The notes under the pieces are model-generated. The model made no database searches. It saw only the letters and a program-made list of their open reading frames with translations, and had not been told where the DNA came from. A DNA stretch of 64,000 nucleotides from Spirosoma aureum (lineage in GTDB: Bacteria; Bacteroidota; Bacteroidia; Cytophagales; Spirosomataceae): contig NZ_CP050063.1 in the NCBI RefSeq assembly GCF_011604685.1, positions 1,448,501 through 1,512,500 of the forward strand, read 5' to 3'. Position numbers and translations under genes: made by a program. Position 1 is the first letter of the stretch, and the number at the start of each line of letters is the position of its first letter. This document shows positions 55,209-63,071 of the stretch, piece by piece.

Positions 55209-56399
55209 CTACAGGTCCAGCCATGATTTATAATACTTTCCGTCATCAAGTTTCATCGCCTGTTCGGTGAGCATCAGCGGGCGAAATGTGTCGACCATAA
55301 CGGCGTATTCCTGCGTTTCTTTCTTACCGATGCTGCGTTCCATGGCTCCTGGAGCCGGCCCGTGTGGAATCCCTCCCGGATGAAGCGTAATGTGACCCGG
55401 TGCGATGTCGTTGCGCGACATAAAATCGCCGTCTACGTAATAAATGACTTCGTCGGAGTCAATATTTGAGTGGTTGTAGGGGGCAGGAACAGCCTTTGGG
55501 TGATAATCGTATAGACGCGGCACGAACGAACAAACCACAAACGAATCGGTCTGAAAGGTTTGATGCACAGGTGGTGGCTGGTGTACACGGCCCGTTATGG
55601 GTTCAAAATTTAAAATCGAAAAGCTATACGGAAAGTTATAACCATCCCACCCCACCACATCGAATGGATGGCTGGCGTACACCAGCGAGTGGAGCGAACC
55701 TTGTTTTTTGATTTTTATCAGAAAATCACCAGTTTCGTCATGTGTTTCCAGGCTGACTGGCCGAACGATATCACGCTCGCAGAAAGGCGAATGCTCGAGC
55801 AACTGCCCGAATTGGTTTCGGTATCGTTTAGGCGTATAAATCGGCGAATGAGATTCAACATACAGCAGCCTGGGCTGGTGCTGCTCAAGATCAGTTGTAT
55901 CAAATTCGATCTGGTAAATTGTTCCGCGCGGAATAACCAGGTAGTCACCGTATTGGAATGTGATTGAACCAAATAGAGTCCGGAGTTTCCCCGATCCCCG
56001 ATGCACGAACAGCATTTCGTCAGAATCGGCGTTTTTGTAGAAGTAATCTGTCATTGATTGCCGGGGCGCTGCCAGCCCGAAAATCAGGCCATTATTGATC
56101 AATAAGGGCACCCGGCTATCCAGAAAATCATTAGCGGGTTCAATCGCAAAGCCAACCAATTTGCGCGACAGCATATTTTTCCCTACTGCAACTTTTGGGG
56201 TAACATCGATGCTGTCGAGCATTTCACGAACCATCGTTGGCCGATGAACGTGGTACAACAGTGACGACATTCCCTCGAAACCTATCGTACCGAACAACTG
56301 CTCGTAATAAAAACCTGAAGAACTTCCAGACGGAGCAGTTTTCTCAAACTGCGTGTGCCGTTTAGAGGGAATCTGGCCGAGCGTATGATAGAATGGCAT
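55209..56399 (-). CDS. hmgA: Homogentisate 1,2-dioxygenase
   Basis: 396 aa from the ATG at 56399 (a TTG is at 56411). Ring-cleaving iron enzyme: homogentisate to maleylacetoacetate. The cupin iron region is seen as DEVIYYVDGDFMSRNDIAPG with HPGGIPHGPAPG after it; conserved ASHPFDVVGWDGYNFPYSF is present. First gene of the leftward operon. A strong hairpin and an inverted repeat lie upstream. Confidence 0.95.
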   Translation of the reverse strand: MPFYHTLGQIPSKRHTQFEKTAPSGSSSGFYYEQLFGTIGFEGMSSLLYHVHRPTMVREMLDSIDVTPKVAVGKNMLSRKLVGFAIEPANDFLDSRVPLLINNGLIFGLAAPRQSMTDYFYKNADSDEMLFVHRGSGKLRTLFGSITFQYGDYLVIPRGTIYQIEFDTTDLEQHQPRLLYVESHSPIYTPKRYRNQFGQLLEHSPFCERDIVRPVSLETHDETGDFLIKIKKQGSLHSLVYASHPFDVVGWDGYNFPYSFSILNFEPITGRVHQPPPVHQTFQTDSFVVCSFVPRLYDYHPKAVPAPYNHSNIDSDEVIYYVDGDFMSRNDIAPGHITLHPGGIPHGPAPGAMERSIGKKETQEYAVMVDTFRPLMLTEQAMKLDDGKYYKSWLDL

Positions 56400-56412
56400 A
56401 GGGTCTGGCAAA

Positions 56413-56455
56413 CCTGCTGCACTCGGCTGATAACTGGTCAGCCGAGTGCAGCAGG
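56413..56455 (-). promoter_or_regulatory. Perfect 18-bp hairpin in the hmgA leader
   Basis: Arms 56413..56430 and 56438..56455, 7-nt loop. Starts 14 bp before the hmgA ATG, so it would fold in the mRNA leader. No T run follows, so it is not an ordinary terminator. Confidence 0.7.
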
Positions 56456-56505
56456 TCGTTTGTTTATTGATGAAAAATATACTTGTTAAGGCAATTATTG
56501 TTTTG

Positions 56506-56541
56506 CATACAATTATAACGCAAAGAATCTAAAATTGTATG
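56506..56541 (-). promoter_or_regulatory. Inverted repeat in hmgA promoter, candidate MarR site
   Basis: CATACAATT (56506..56514) and AATTGTATG (56533..56541) are exact complements 18 bp apart, in an AT-rich region about 110-140 bp before hmgA. A TATAATTG, close to TAnnTTTG, overlaps the proximal arm on the minus strand. Confidence 0.5.
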
Positions 56542-57129
56542 TTATTGAGAAATAATTTCCTTAAAAAATGATTTGGCGGATAAAAACAGCTATTAAGCAG
56601 TTAAAATTTTGGAGCGCCTTCCCTAAGAGAGTGAATTATGGGTCGGACTGTGCGAACTTTCCATAAACTCAGAGGATCATTGCCTGTAAGTCGTCGGAGG
56701 GAAGGGGCAAGTTTGAAGGATAGCAGGTTTCATTCAAATTGCCCACACTGTCTTCAGTGAATTTGGAGACACGCAACTCTTTACGACCAGGAAGAAAAAT
56801 CCTAAAGCCTATGAAGAGCATTTAAAATGGCCTAAAGGATAATGGTATAGCTTGTTTTAAGCTCAGTAACAACTGTAGAGAGTTTTCTTTTTTGTAAATT
56901 TTATCCACATCAAAGGAGGAATAGGTGTGGATAATCTGTTTTGCACTAGCCATTGATGGTGTGTTGACAAAACAGTGATATTATCATCGGGAGATCAATG
57001 TAAAACTATATACAAATAGATGCCGATCCGCAAAAATTGGAGCAAGATATCGCTACTGTATAAGAGCCGGCTATAACAGACACAGAAAGGGATATTCAAC
57101 CAAAGGACCGAGCTTTGTATCAAATAAAA
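56542..57129. other. Non-coding stretch before the integrative element
   Basis: No convincing gene. It contains two DnaA boxes (separate entry). Between about 57005 and 57130 the plus strand can be read, with one stop, as QIDADPQKLEQDIATV and TDTERDIQPKDRALYQIKKH, which looks like worn-out coding sequence. A 40-aa reading at about 56638 has no recognisable match. Confidence 0.4.
56901..56944. promoter_or_regulatory. Two exact DnaA boxes in inverted orientation
   Basis: TTATCCACA at 56901..56909 and TGTGGATAA at 56936..56944, both exact matches to the consensus, facing each other across 26 bp. Confidence 0.55.
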
Positions 57130-57161
57130 AAGCACTTACAATTTTTACGTTGTAAGTGCTT
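57130..57161 (-). terminator. Terminator downstream of the tRNA-Val sequence
   Basis: 12-bp perfect arms 57130..57141 and 57150..57161; A-rich flank reads as a T run on the minus strand. Confidence 0.8.
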
Positions 57162-57170
57162 GATTTTCAG

Positions 57171-57247
57171 TGGTGGGAGTTGAGGGATTCGAACCCCCGA
57201 CCCTCTGCTTGTAAGGCAGAAGTAATGCCTTTATTAGTAGTACTCCC
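57171..57247 (-). tRNA. tRNA-Val(UAC) 3' half with degraded D-arm; att-like junction
   Basis: On the minus strand the anticodon arm (TCTGC-CTTACAA-GCAGA, anticodon TAC), variable loop, T arm (GGGGG-TTCGAAT-CCCTC), the acceptor 3' strand AACTCCC and CCA are all intact. The 5' side keeps only GGGAGT; the D-arm region (about 57222..57241) has no proper stem and no G18G19 pattern. This is what remains when an element has integrated in the 3' part of a tRNA gene: the complete gene would be rebuilt at the far end, outside the window. The 77-nt span means a working but odd tRNA is not fully excluded. Confidence 0.65.
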
Positions 57248-57374
57248 TATCTCCCTTTCTTATGCAAATATAGCGCATACGTGTTAATTAAGCCGTTTTA
57301 TTCTTTTCTTTATTTATCGTTGTTTCGTTTTATTGATTAGATTTGTGTATCAAATTGTGTATCAAACCCGAAAT

Positions 57375-57391
57375 AACCCCCGACCCTCTGC
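57375..57391 (+). repeat. Second copy of the tRNA core (possible att core)
   Basis: AACCCCCGACCCTCTGC repeats exactly the tRNA segment at 57192..57208, 183 bp away and 25 bp before the integrase start. Confidence 0.7.
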
Positions 57392-57416
57392 CTGGTGCTA
57401 AAAGGGTCTATACGTC

Positions 57417-58679
57417 ATGGCCAAAGCTCCTAAGGAATCCAGACCTACCGCTGCCGTTGTGCTGGACACCCGGCGGCAAAAACTGGACGGCACCTATCCG
57501 CTTCGTCTTCGGGTCACTTACCAGCGGGAACGAAAGTATTATAGTATCAAGCTGACTGATTTAACCCAGACTGAATGGGATAAACTAAGCGGGGAGCGGT
57601 TACGTGATGATAAACTCCGTGAAATCCGGGACAAGATCAAGACCTACGAGAGCGATGCGGATTCGGTCTTAAAGGATATGGACCGGTTTACGTTCGCCCG
57701 GTTTGAAAAGCTTTATTTCGATGATCACACCACGGACGCCAGCCAGAAAGCGCAGGACGTGTATCATGCCTTTGAGGAGCAGATCAAAAGACTTAGCCAG
57801 CAGGGGAGTGCCTCAACGGCTTCGATCTATCAGACGACGCTGAACTCTCTGAAAGCGTTCAAACCCCGCCTGCGCTTTGAGGAAATCACGCCCACGTTTC
57901 TGGAAAAGTATGACGACTATCTGACCTCTCGGGGTAAGTCGGTGACGACGGTGAGTATCTACCTGCGCAATATCCGAACCATGGTCAATGCGGCCAAGGC
58001 AAAAGGTCTCATCGCAGCCAATGAATATCCTTTTGGTAAGAACCGGTACGAGGTTCCTGCGGCCCGAAATGTCAAGAAAGCCCTGACGTTGGCTGAGATC
58101 GAGAAGATCTATCACTATCAGACCGAAACGGGTAGCATAGCGGATAGGGCGAAAGACTTCTGGTTTTTCTCCTACCTCTGCAATGGCATCAATGTAAAGG
58201 ATATCTGCCGCCTGCGCTGGAAGGATATTGATGGGGACCGGGTAAGCTTCATTCGGGCAAAAACCGCCCGTACCAAGCGTCGGAATCAAAAAGCAGTCGT
58301 TGTTATTCTGACCGATGTGGCCCGTGCTATTCTGGATAAGTGGGCGAATAAGCAACAGACGCCTGACGGCTATGTTTTTCCTATACTGCCAGCGGATGTT
58401 ACGCCACAGCGGGAACGGGAACTCGTGCAGTATCTGACGCGCTCAATCAATAAGTATGTGGGACGTATCGCCATAGAATTAGGCATTGACAAGCCTGTTA
58501 CTACTTATACGGCCCGGCATTCATTCAGCACCGTATTGAAGCGTTCCGGGGCTCCAATTGAGTTCATTAGTGAAAGCCTGGGGCATCACGATCTACGAAC
58601 AACAGAGAACTATCTGGATAGCTTTGAGGATGACGTGAAACGGCAATACGCGAATAATCTCCTAAACTTTAAATCTTAA
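57417..58679 (+). CDS. Tyrosine recombinase (integrase)
   Basis: 420 aa. Arm-type N-terminal domain (DTRRQKLDGTYPLRLRVTYQ), a core-binding SAM-like domain (about residues 110-210), and the catalytic domain. Active-site residues: Arg in DICRLRWKDI, H-x-x-R in YTARHSFSTV, His in SLGHHDLRTT, Tyr in ENYLDSF. It sits 170 bp from the tRNA half site and points into the element, as usual for tRNA-targeting integrases. Confidence 0.95.
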   Translation: MAKAPKESRPTAAVVLDTRRQKLDGTYPLRLRVTYQRERKYYSIKLTDLTQTEWDKLSGERLRDDKLREIRDKIKTYESDADSVLKDMDRFTFARFEKLYFDDHTTDASQKAQDVYHAFEEQIKRLSQQGSASTASIYQTTLNSLKAFKPRLRFEEITPTFLEKYDDYLTSRGKSVTTVSIYLRNIRTMVNAAKAKGLIAANEYPFGKNRYEVPAARNVKKALTLAEIEKIYHYQTETGSIADRAKDFWFFSYLCNGINVKDICRLRWKDIDGDRVSFIRAKTARTKRRNQKAVVVILTDVARAILDKWANKQQTPDGYVFPILPADVTPQRERELVQYLTRSINKYVGRIAIELGIDKPVTTYTARHSFSTVLKRSGAPIEFISESLGHHDLRTTENYLDSFEDDVKRQYANNLLNFKS

Positions 58680-58685
58680 TTTATA

Positions 58686-59603
58686 ATGTCTTCGATCAAT
58701 AACAGAGGGAGTTATATAGCAGAGCTAATACATGAATTAACGAATATAGACATAGATAGCTCAAATATAGATAGATACGGGCACTTCGTAGATGAATCAA
58801 ATACAAATATTATAGCTATAAGGGCTAGTCGTTATTCATCTAGAATAGATGGCATTGAGGCTTATGATTACTATATTAATAATATTGTAGAACAGGTTCT
58901 AACCGAATTAGCGTTTATCTCATTCGAGGAGTGTCAGCGCTTCTTAAAACGTCTTGCACTAATTTCAGAGAAATTTTCTAAAGCATGGACTCTTTATTTT
59001 GAGCATCTCCATTTCTTCTATGAGGGTAATTTCTCTGCTCAAAATTTTGAACTTAACTTCTTTCACCTTTTCAATATTCCCATAAATAATAAAGGGTTAG
59101 GTGGCGTAAATTTTTTTAATCTAAAAACTACTGATGATTTCTGGTCTGACTTGCATGATGCTTTAATGTATAAGGAAGGAGCACTTCTTCATATCACTGA
59201 AGATCTTAAAGCAATTTTTGATATTCCTAATTCTACTAATGTAACAGACGAGGATCGAAAACAAAAGGATTTAGATGTATCCAGAAGTGATGGAGTGCTA
59301 GAAGCATTTTTTGAATCCACATCAAAATACAAAAAGATAATGGAACTGCTGGTTCAGCATAAGTATTGCCATCCCCTCACTTATATATGGAGTGACACAG
59401 CGACGGGCAGTAAAGGATATTTGGCTGCACTAATTAAATCTTTGCGCTTACAAGGATACTATATTAAAACACCGACACACGAAGAAATTCAAAAAATAGC
59501 TCAAAACACATTTAGGTACCCAATTAGCTTAGAAACTATTAAAAAAGCGAATCCTGAGGACTTTGATTTGACTTTCATCCCGCCAGCATCTACTGTTGAA
59601 TAA
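58686..59603 (+). CDS. AT-rich gene of unknown function in the element
   Basis: 305 aa, 6 bp after the integrase stop, so one unit with it. Visibly richer in A+T than the genes around it, a sign of separate origin. No signal peptide. The last about 90 residues (YKKIMELLVQHKYCHPLTYI, GSKGYLAALIKSLRLQGYY) resemble a C-terminal module seen in small Bacteroidota mobile-element proteins. N-terminal part is helical and unrecognised. A helper of integration or excision is a guess from position. Confidence 0.7.
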   Translation: MSSINNRGSYIAELIHELTNIDIDSSNIDRYGHFVDESNTNIIAIRASRYSSRIDGIEAYDYYINNIVEQVLTELAFISFEECQRFLKRLALISEKFSKAWTLYFEHLHFFYEGNFSAQNFELNFFHLFNIPINNKGLGGVNFFNLKTTDDFWSDLHDALMYKEGALLHITEDLKAIFDIPNSTNVTDEDRKQKDLDVSRSDGVLEAFFESTSKYKKIMELLVQHKYCHPLTYIWSDTATGSKGYLAALIKSLRLQGYYIKTPTHEEIQKIAQNTFRYPISLETIKKANPEDFDLTFIPPASTVE

Positions 59604-59609
59604 TACCCT

Positions 59610-59655
59610 CATTACCCAATTTACACTTGTGTAATTGGGTAATGAAATTTTTGTT
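59610..59655 (+). terminator. Terminator of the integrase unit
   Basis: CATTACCCAATT (59610..59621) pairs with AATTGGGTAATG (59633..59644), extended by TACAC/GTGTA with one bulge, then TTTTTGTTTT. Confidence 0.8.
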
Positions 59656-59708
59656 TTATCCATTTTTTCTCTAATTTCTTTGTGTCCGAACTTATATAAA
59701 GCCGGACT

Positions 59709-59747
59709 ATGAATGACATACTTCTTTCGCCAGTTAGATTAGGTGAG
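59709..59747 (+). pseudogene. 5' fragment of the VirE_N gene, cut by the IS
   Basis: ATG followed by 13 codons (MNDILLSPVRLGE) that run into the left end of the IS3 element. Its start fits a VirE_N protein N-terminus and the rest of that gene resumes at the other IS end in another frame, with part missing. Confidence 0.5.
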
Positions 59748-60221
59748 TGTCTTAGCCCCCTATTAACTGGACAGATTTTCTGAAAAGGTTGTGTTATAAA
59801 CTACTTGTGCTTCCTCCCATTTTTGCTGAGGTGTTATAAAGCCAATGGAACGGTGAAGCCGACAGTAGTTGTAATGGAAAAAATAACGCTTCAACATTTC
59901 TTTCGCTTCATAGTAGCTAGCAAATTCATTGCGTTCAATCACATCATGCTCCAAAATGCTGTGGAAGGCTTCAATATAGGAATTCTCCTCCGGCGTGGCA
60001 ATGTGGGTAAATTCCTGCTTGACCTCTGAACTTTTCAAAAAGTTACGTACTGAATGGGCAATGAACTGGCTACCGTTATCATTGCGTAGAATGACACCTT
60101 TCAGTTCATGGTTTTGGTTTACGCGTCGAAGCAGGTTGATCAGATCAAGTTGGCGAATACTACCCTGGAAGACCCAGTCTAAAATTTTGCGGGTATAAAC
60201 ATCCATAACACTCAATAAATA

Positions 60222-60237
60222 GCGGCCCGCCGCAGCG
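60222..60237 (-). other. 16-bp G+C-rich insertion in orfB
   Basis: GCGGCCCGCCGCAGCG on the plus strand, 15 of 16 G or C; its removal rejoins the transposase frame exactly. Confidence 0.75.
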
Positions 60238-60405
60238 GTAGTTCCGCCGTTCGCCCTGCACCCAGACGTATTTAATATCCCAGCATAGGTATTCTAATGG
60301 CTTAGTAGCTTCGATCCGTTTGAACTTAACAAACTCCCGCTTGCCCATCGTCGGATAGATCATCCTGCCTAAGAGCAAATTATGCTCCTGCATGAGCCGG
60401 TATAC

Positions 60406-60419
60406 CGCGCGGCGGCCGC
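60406..60419 (-). other. 14-bp G+C-only insertion in orfB
   Basis: CGCGCGGCGGCCGC on the plus strand, 14 of 14 G or C, with a NotI-type GCGGCCGC octamer; its removal rejoins the frame. Confidence 0.75.
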
Positions 60420-60688
60420 CTTTTTCTTATTGATCAGATATTCTTTTTTCAGCTCATAGGTGATGTATTCGTAGCCCAGCGCATTGAATTCAACATTTAG
60501 TAATTGCCGGATACTCAGCACTACTTGTTGATTATCAACCCACGATCCATCCAACTTCATGGTCATCCGGCTAGGTCGTGCCCCAGGCCTGCCTGATTGG
60601 GGTTGGTAATAATATACACTGCGAGGCAGGTCAAGCCACTGACATAACAGGGTACGATTAACGCGTGTCTCAAACTGTTTCATCAGGG

Positions 60689-61000
60689 CTAGCTTCTCCT
60701 GGATTGAATAGGTGTTTTTTTTAGCAGCTCACTTTTAATCTCCAATTCCAAAGCTTGCTTAGCCACAATCCGCTTCAAACGTTCATTCTCTTCTTCGAGT
60801 GCTCGAAGCTGGGGATCGATACGTGTATAGGAGTCCTTGAGTCCTTCTTTGCCTTTGCTTAAATATTTCAATCGCCACTTACGCAGTAAGGAAGGGGATA
60901 AATTGTACTTGCGACACGTCTCGGCGTGGCCGTCACGGATGGCTTCTTGAACGATAGAATAGCGGTCCTCGGGAGTAAAACTTCGCCTTATTTTGCTCAT
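60689..61000 (-). CDS. IS3 transposase orfA
   Basis: 103 aa from the ATG at 61000. Helix-turn-helix (RRSFTPEDRYSIVQEAIRDG, then CRKYNLSPSLLRKWRLKY) followed by a leucine-zipper-like stretch (LRALEEENERLKRIVAKQAL). Binds the IS ends. Ends just before orfB; the A8 run inside LLKK permits the -1 shift to make the OrfAB transposase. Intact, unlike orfB. Confidence 0.9.
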   Translation of the reverse strand: MSKIRRSFTPEDRYSIVQEAIRDGHAETCRKYNLSPSLLRKWRLKYLSKGKEGLKDSYTRIDPQLRALEEENERLKRIVAKQALELEIKSELLKKTPIQSRRS

Positions 61001-61069
61001 GATTTCTGAATGTAGTAGGACTAAACTGGTTTTACAATTTTGTCCAGCCATTCAGGGGGTTAAGACAAT

Positions 61070-62125
61070 ACCAAGTATCAGCAGGTTGTTGAGCGTATCC
61101 GGGCCGAGTCGGACAAGACAAAACGTGACCTGGACAAAGCCACCTTACCCGCCATTACGCCCAGTGGTGATTTCGAGTACCGGTCTGCCAGTAAGCTTAA
61201 ACCCAATGGACACAGCGGGTTAATTCAGTTTGACATTGACCTCAAAGACAACCCGCACATCCGCAACTACGCTGACCTGAAGGCTCAGATTGCTAAACTA
61301 CCCTTTGTGGCCTACTGCGGGCTCTCTGTGTCAGGTACGGGCTACTGGGGCCTGGTACCCATTGCTTTCCCGGAGCGGCATGGCCAGCACTTTGATGCCT
61401 TGAAGCGGGTGTTTGCCCATTACAAAATCAATCTGGATGACAAGCCTCGTAACGTGGCCAGTCTGCGTGGGTACTCCTATGACCCAGCCGGGTATTTCTC
61501 TAGTCAGGTGATGTTGTTTGAACTCTATGATGAGCCCAAGCCTCAACCCGCCCGTAGTTTTGATTACAGCCGGTTTCAGGATCAGGATGATTCGGCCCTA
61601 ATAAGTCGTATTGTTCGCTACGCCGAATCCGCCAGTGAGGGTAACCGACATGCTACACTGTTCAGTGCTTCCCGGTTGGCGGGAGGGTATATAGCCGCTG
61701 GACGACTGGACGAACAAACCGTGGTATATGCCCTGGAGACCATCGCCAGTGAGTGGCCCATGCATAGTAAGTCGCAGAAAACAATTCGGGATGGTATCCG
61801 CTATGGACAAACCGCACCAATCTATCCGGAAGAACGCACCATCCCACTAACAATACATAAAAAAACGTGCACTCCACCTGCCTACAAAACCTACAAAAGG
61901 ACTCCACCACCCCGCCCCCGGCTCAGATTCAACCCGGAAGAGGGCGAACTATTAGACGTGGTGATTCCCGACAGCTCGCCCTGGGATGACCACAAGCGAG
62001 GTGAAGGAACAAGTACGTACAGTCTGGTCGATAGTCCCAACCGGGAGGAGTTTGCCCGCCTGCTGAGCATTGCCCCTGATCAATTACCCCTGTATCAATT
62101 CAATTCAAAATCAACTCAAGCATGA
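61070..62125 (+). pseudogene. VirE_N (BT4734-like) protein, 5' end lost to the IS
   Basis: The frame is open from the IS right end: TKYQQVVERIRAESDKTKRD, LPAITPSGDFEYRS, HSGLIQFDIDLKD, LSVSGTGYWGLVPIAF, and RGYSYDPAGYF. These are the core motifs of the VirE_N/primase-like domain common on Bacteroidota mobile elements. The C-terminal part (about residues 175-350) is Pro/Arg-rich. Start codon and N-terminus are missing; an internal ATG at 61307 would leave out the core domain. Likely non-functional. Confidence 0.85.
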
Positions 62126-62355
62126 TACCCACCCATACCGACGAGAAATACGAATACTATCTGGATTACTTCCAGGGCACACCCGTAAAGATCCTGCGCG
62201 ATCGCCAAACGGGTGAGATCCTCTTCGACGCCGGCAGTGTGGCCGAATGCTTAGGTTATAAATCCACCCAGGCTATGATGAGTGATAACCGGGTACTGGA
62301 TACGATCTATGAGCACATGCAGCAAACTGGCGTGTCTCCTTTACGAAAAGTTTAA
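62122..62355 (+). CDS. Small Bro-N-like (phage antirepressor N-terminal) protein
   Basis: 77 aa, ATG overlapping the previous stop (ATGA), so coupled to it. VKILRDRQTGEILFDAGSVA, ECLGYKSTQAMMSD is the Bro-N pattern of strand, substrate-like loop and helix. Only the N-terminal domain is present; the usual C-terminal part is missing. Could be a regulator of the element. Confidence 0.65.
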   Translation: MIPTHTDEKYEYYLDYFQGTPVKILRDRQTGEILFDAGSVAECLGYKSTQAMMSDNRVLDTIYEHMQQTGVSPLRKV

Positions 62356-62366
62356 CCTATCCTGCT

Positions 62367-62684
62367 ATGCAAATCAATATAGACCCGGCCGACGATGCGC
62401 CCGGACCTCAGCCGATCATCGACCCTATGATTAAGCGCTTTGCGACCAAACTACACGAACTGACCTGGGAGCTGGTTCAGGAAACGGAACACTACGCGCT
62501 AAACCGGCCACAGATCGATCAATTGATTGATTCGCTAAAAACCTTTCGAGCCGTACTGGTTTTTGCTGAGGATCTGGAACGACTCGATGCCATGCTACGC
62601 ATGACGTTCCCCGGCGATTATTATGGTGAGCAGGAGAATGTGGTGGGCATGCTCACCGACTATTCCCTGAGCGGCTGTAATTAA
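62367..62684 (+). CDS. Hypothetical helical protein of the element
   Basis: 105 aa, 11 bp after the Bro-N-like gene and in the same direction. Acidic and mostly helical (FATKLHELTWELVQETEHYA). No family recognised. Probably the last gene of the operon that began with the VirE_N gene. Confidence 0.6.
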   Translation: MQINIDPADDAPGPQPIIDPMIKRFATKLHELTWELVQETEHYALNRPQIDQLIDSLKTFRAVLVFAEDLERLDAMLRMTFPGDYYGEQENVVGMLTDYSLSGCN

Positions 62685-62717
62685 CCTACCCAGGGTGTAT
62701 CAAATCCCTGAAGGGGT

Positions 62718-62962
62718 GCTTACCACGAATCGCTGCCCTGTTTTGTCTGTGTACGTGCAAAACTCCATAGGGGGATTCTGTCGTCTTCATATGATAGAAA
62801 ATGGGGATGTGCATAGGCTATCGCAATACACCCCACAGAGTTGATGTGGGAGGGGTATGGTAAATCGCTAAAAGCAAGCTTACCACGAATCGCTTGTCCA
62901 GTGTTTCACACTTGCTGCCATAATTAGCATAGGGGGGCTATGCTGTTTTCATATGATAAAAG
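62718..62962. repeat. Two diverged 85-bp direct repeats
   Basis: Unit 1 (62718..62800) and unit 2 (62878..62962) share GCTTACCACGAATCGCT at the start, CATAGGGGG in the middle and TTCATATGATA at the end, in the same order and with the same spacing (160-162 bp apart). The 62685..63071 gap has no gene. Confidence 0.75.
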
Positions 62963-63071
62963 GATAGTTTGTTTAGTTAGACTCAGCCGGGTTTATTCCT
63001 TCCGCTAATCGTAGGCAAATGGCAAAAAGATACGGTTCTGTGAAGGCATGGACAGCACAGTATTTTAACGA

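Larger units (their letters stand above)
59763..60683 (-). pseudogene. IS3 transposase orfB (DDE), disrupted by two short GC-rich insertions
   Basis: The DDE residues can all be found: Asp in LCWDIKYVWVQG, Asp in ILRNDNGSQF, Glu in NSYIEAFHSIL. The frame breaks twice. Removing 14 bp at 60406..60419 and 16 bp at 60222..60237 restores INKKKVYRLMQEHN and ERRNYYLLSVMDVYTR, normal IS3 sequence. With both present, translation from the start stops at 60369. The A8 run at the orfA end (Ts at 60715..60722) is the normal -1 frameshift site for the fusion product. Confidence 0.9.
59748..61067 (-). mobile_element. IS3-family insertion sequence, defective
   Basis: Ends TGTCTTAGCCCCCT (left) and, as reverse complement, TGTCTTAACCCCCT (right), each followed after a few bases by CTGGACA: imperfect terminal repeats starting with TG and ending with CA. 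Contains orfA and a broken orfB on the minus strand. No matching target duplication is seen (GAG before, ATA after), so a deletion or rearrangement followed insertion. It splits a VirE_N-type gene. Confidence 0.88.

Noticed and set aside
55172..55249. Longer hppD start
   Set aside because: Would overlap the end of hmgA and adds no conserved sequence.
57242..57247. Fully functional tRNA-Val
   Set aside because: GGGAGT pairs with the acceptor end but the D-arm is not formed; kept as remnant with moderate confidence.
57813..58355. 180-aa minus-strand frame in the integrase
   Set aside because: Antisense to the integrase core; no motifs.
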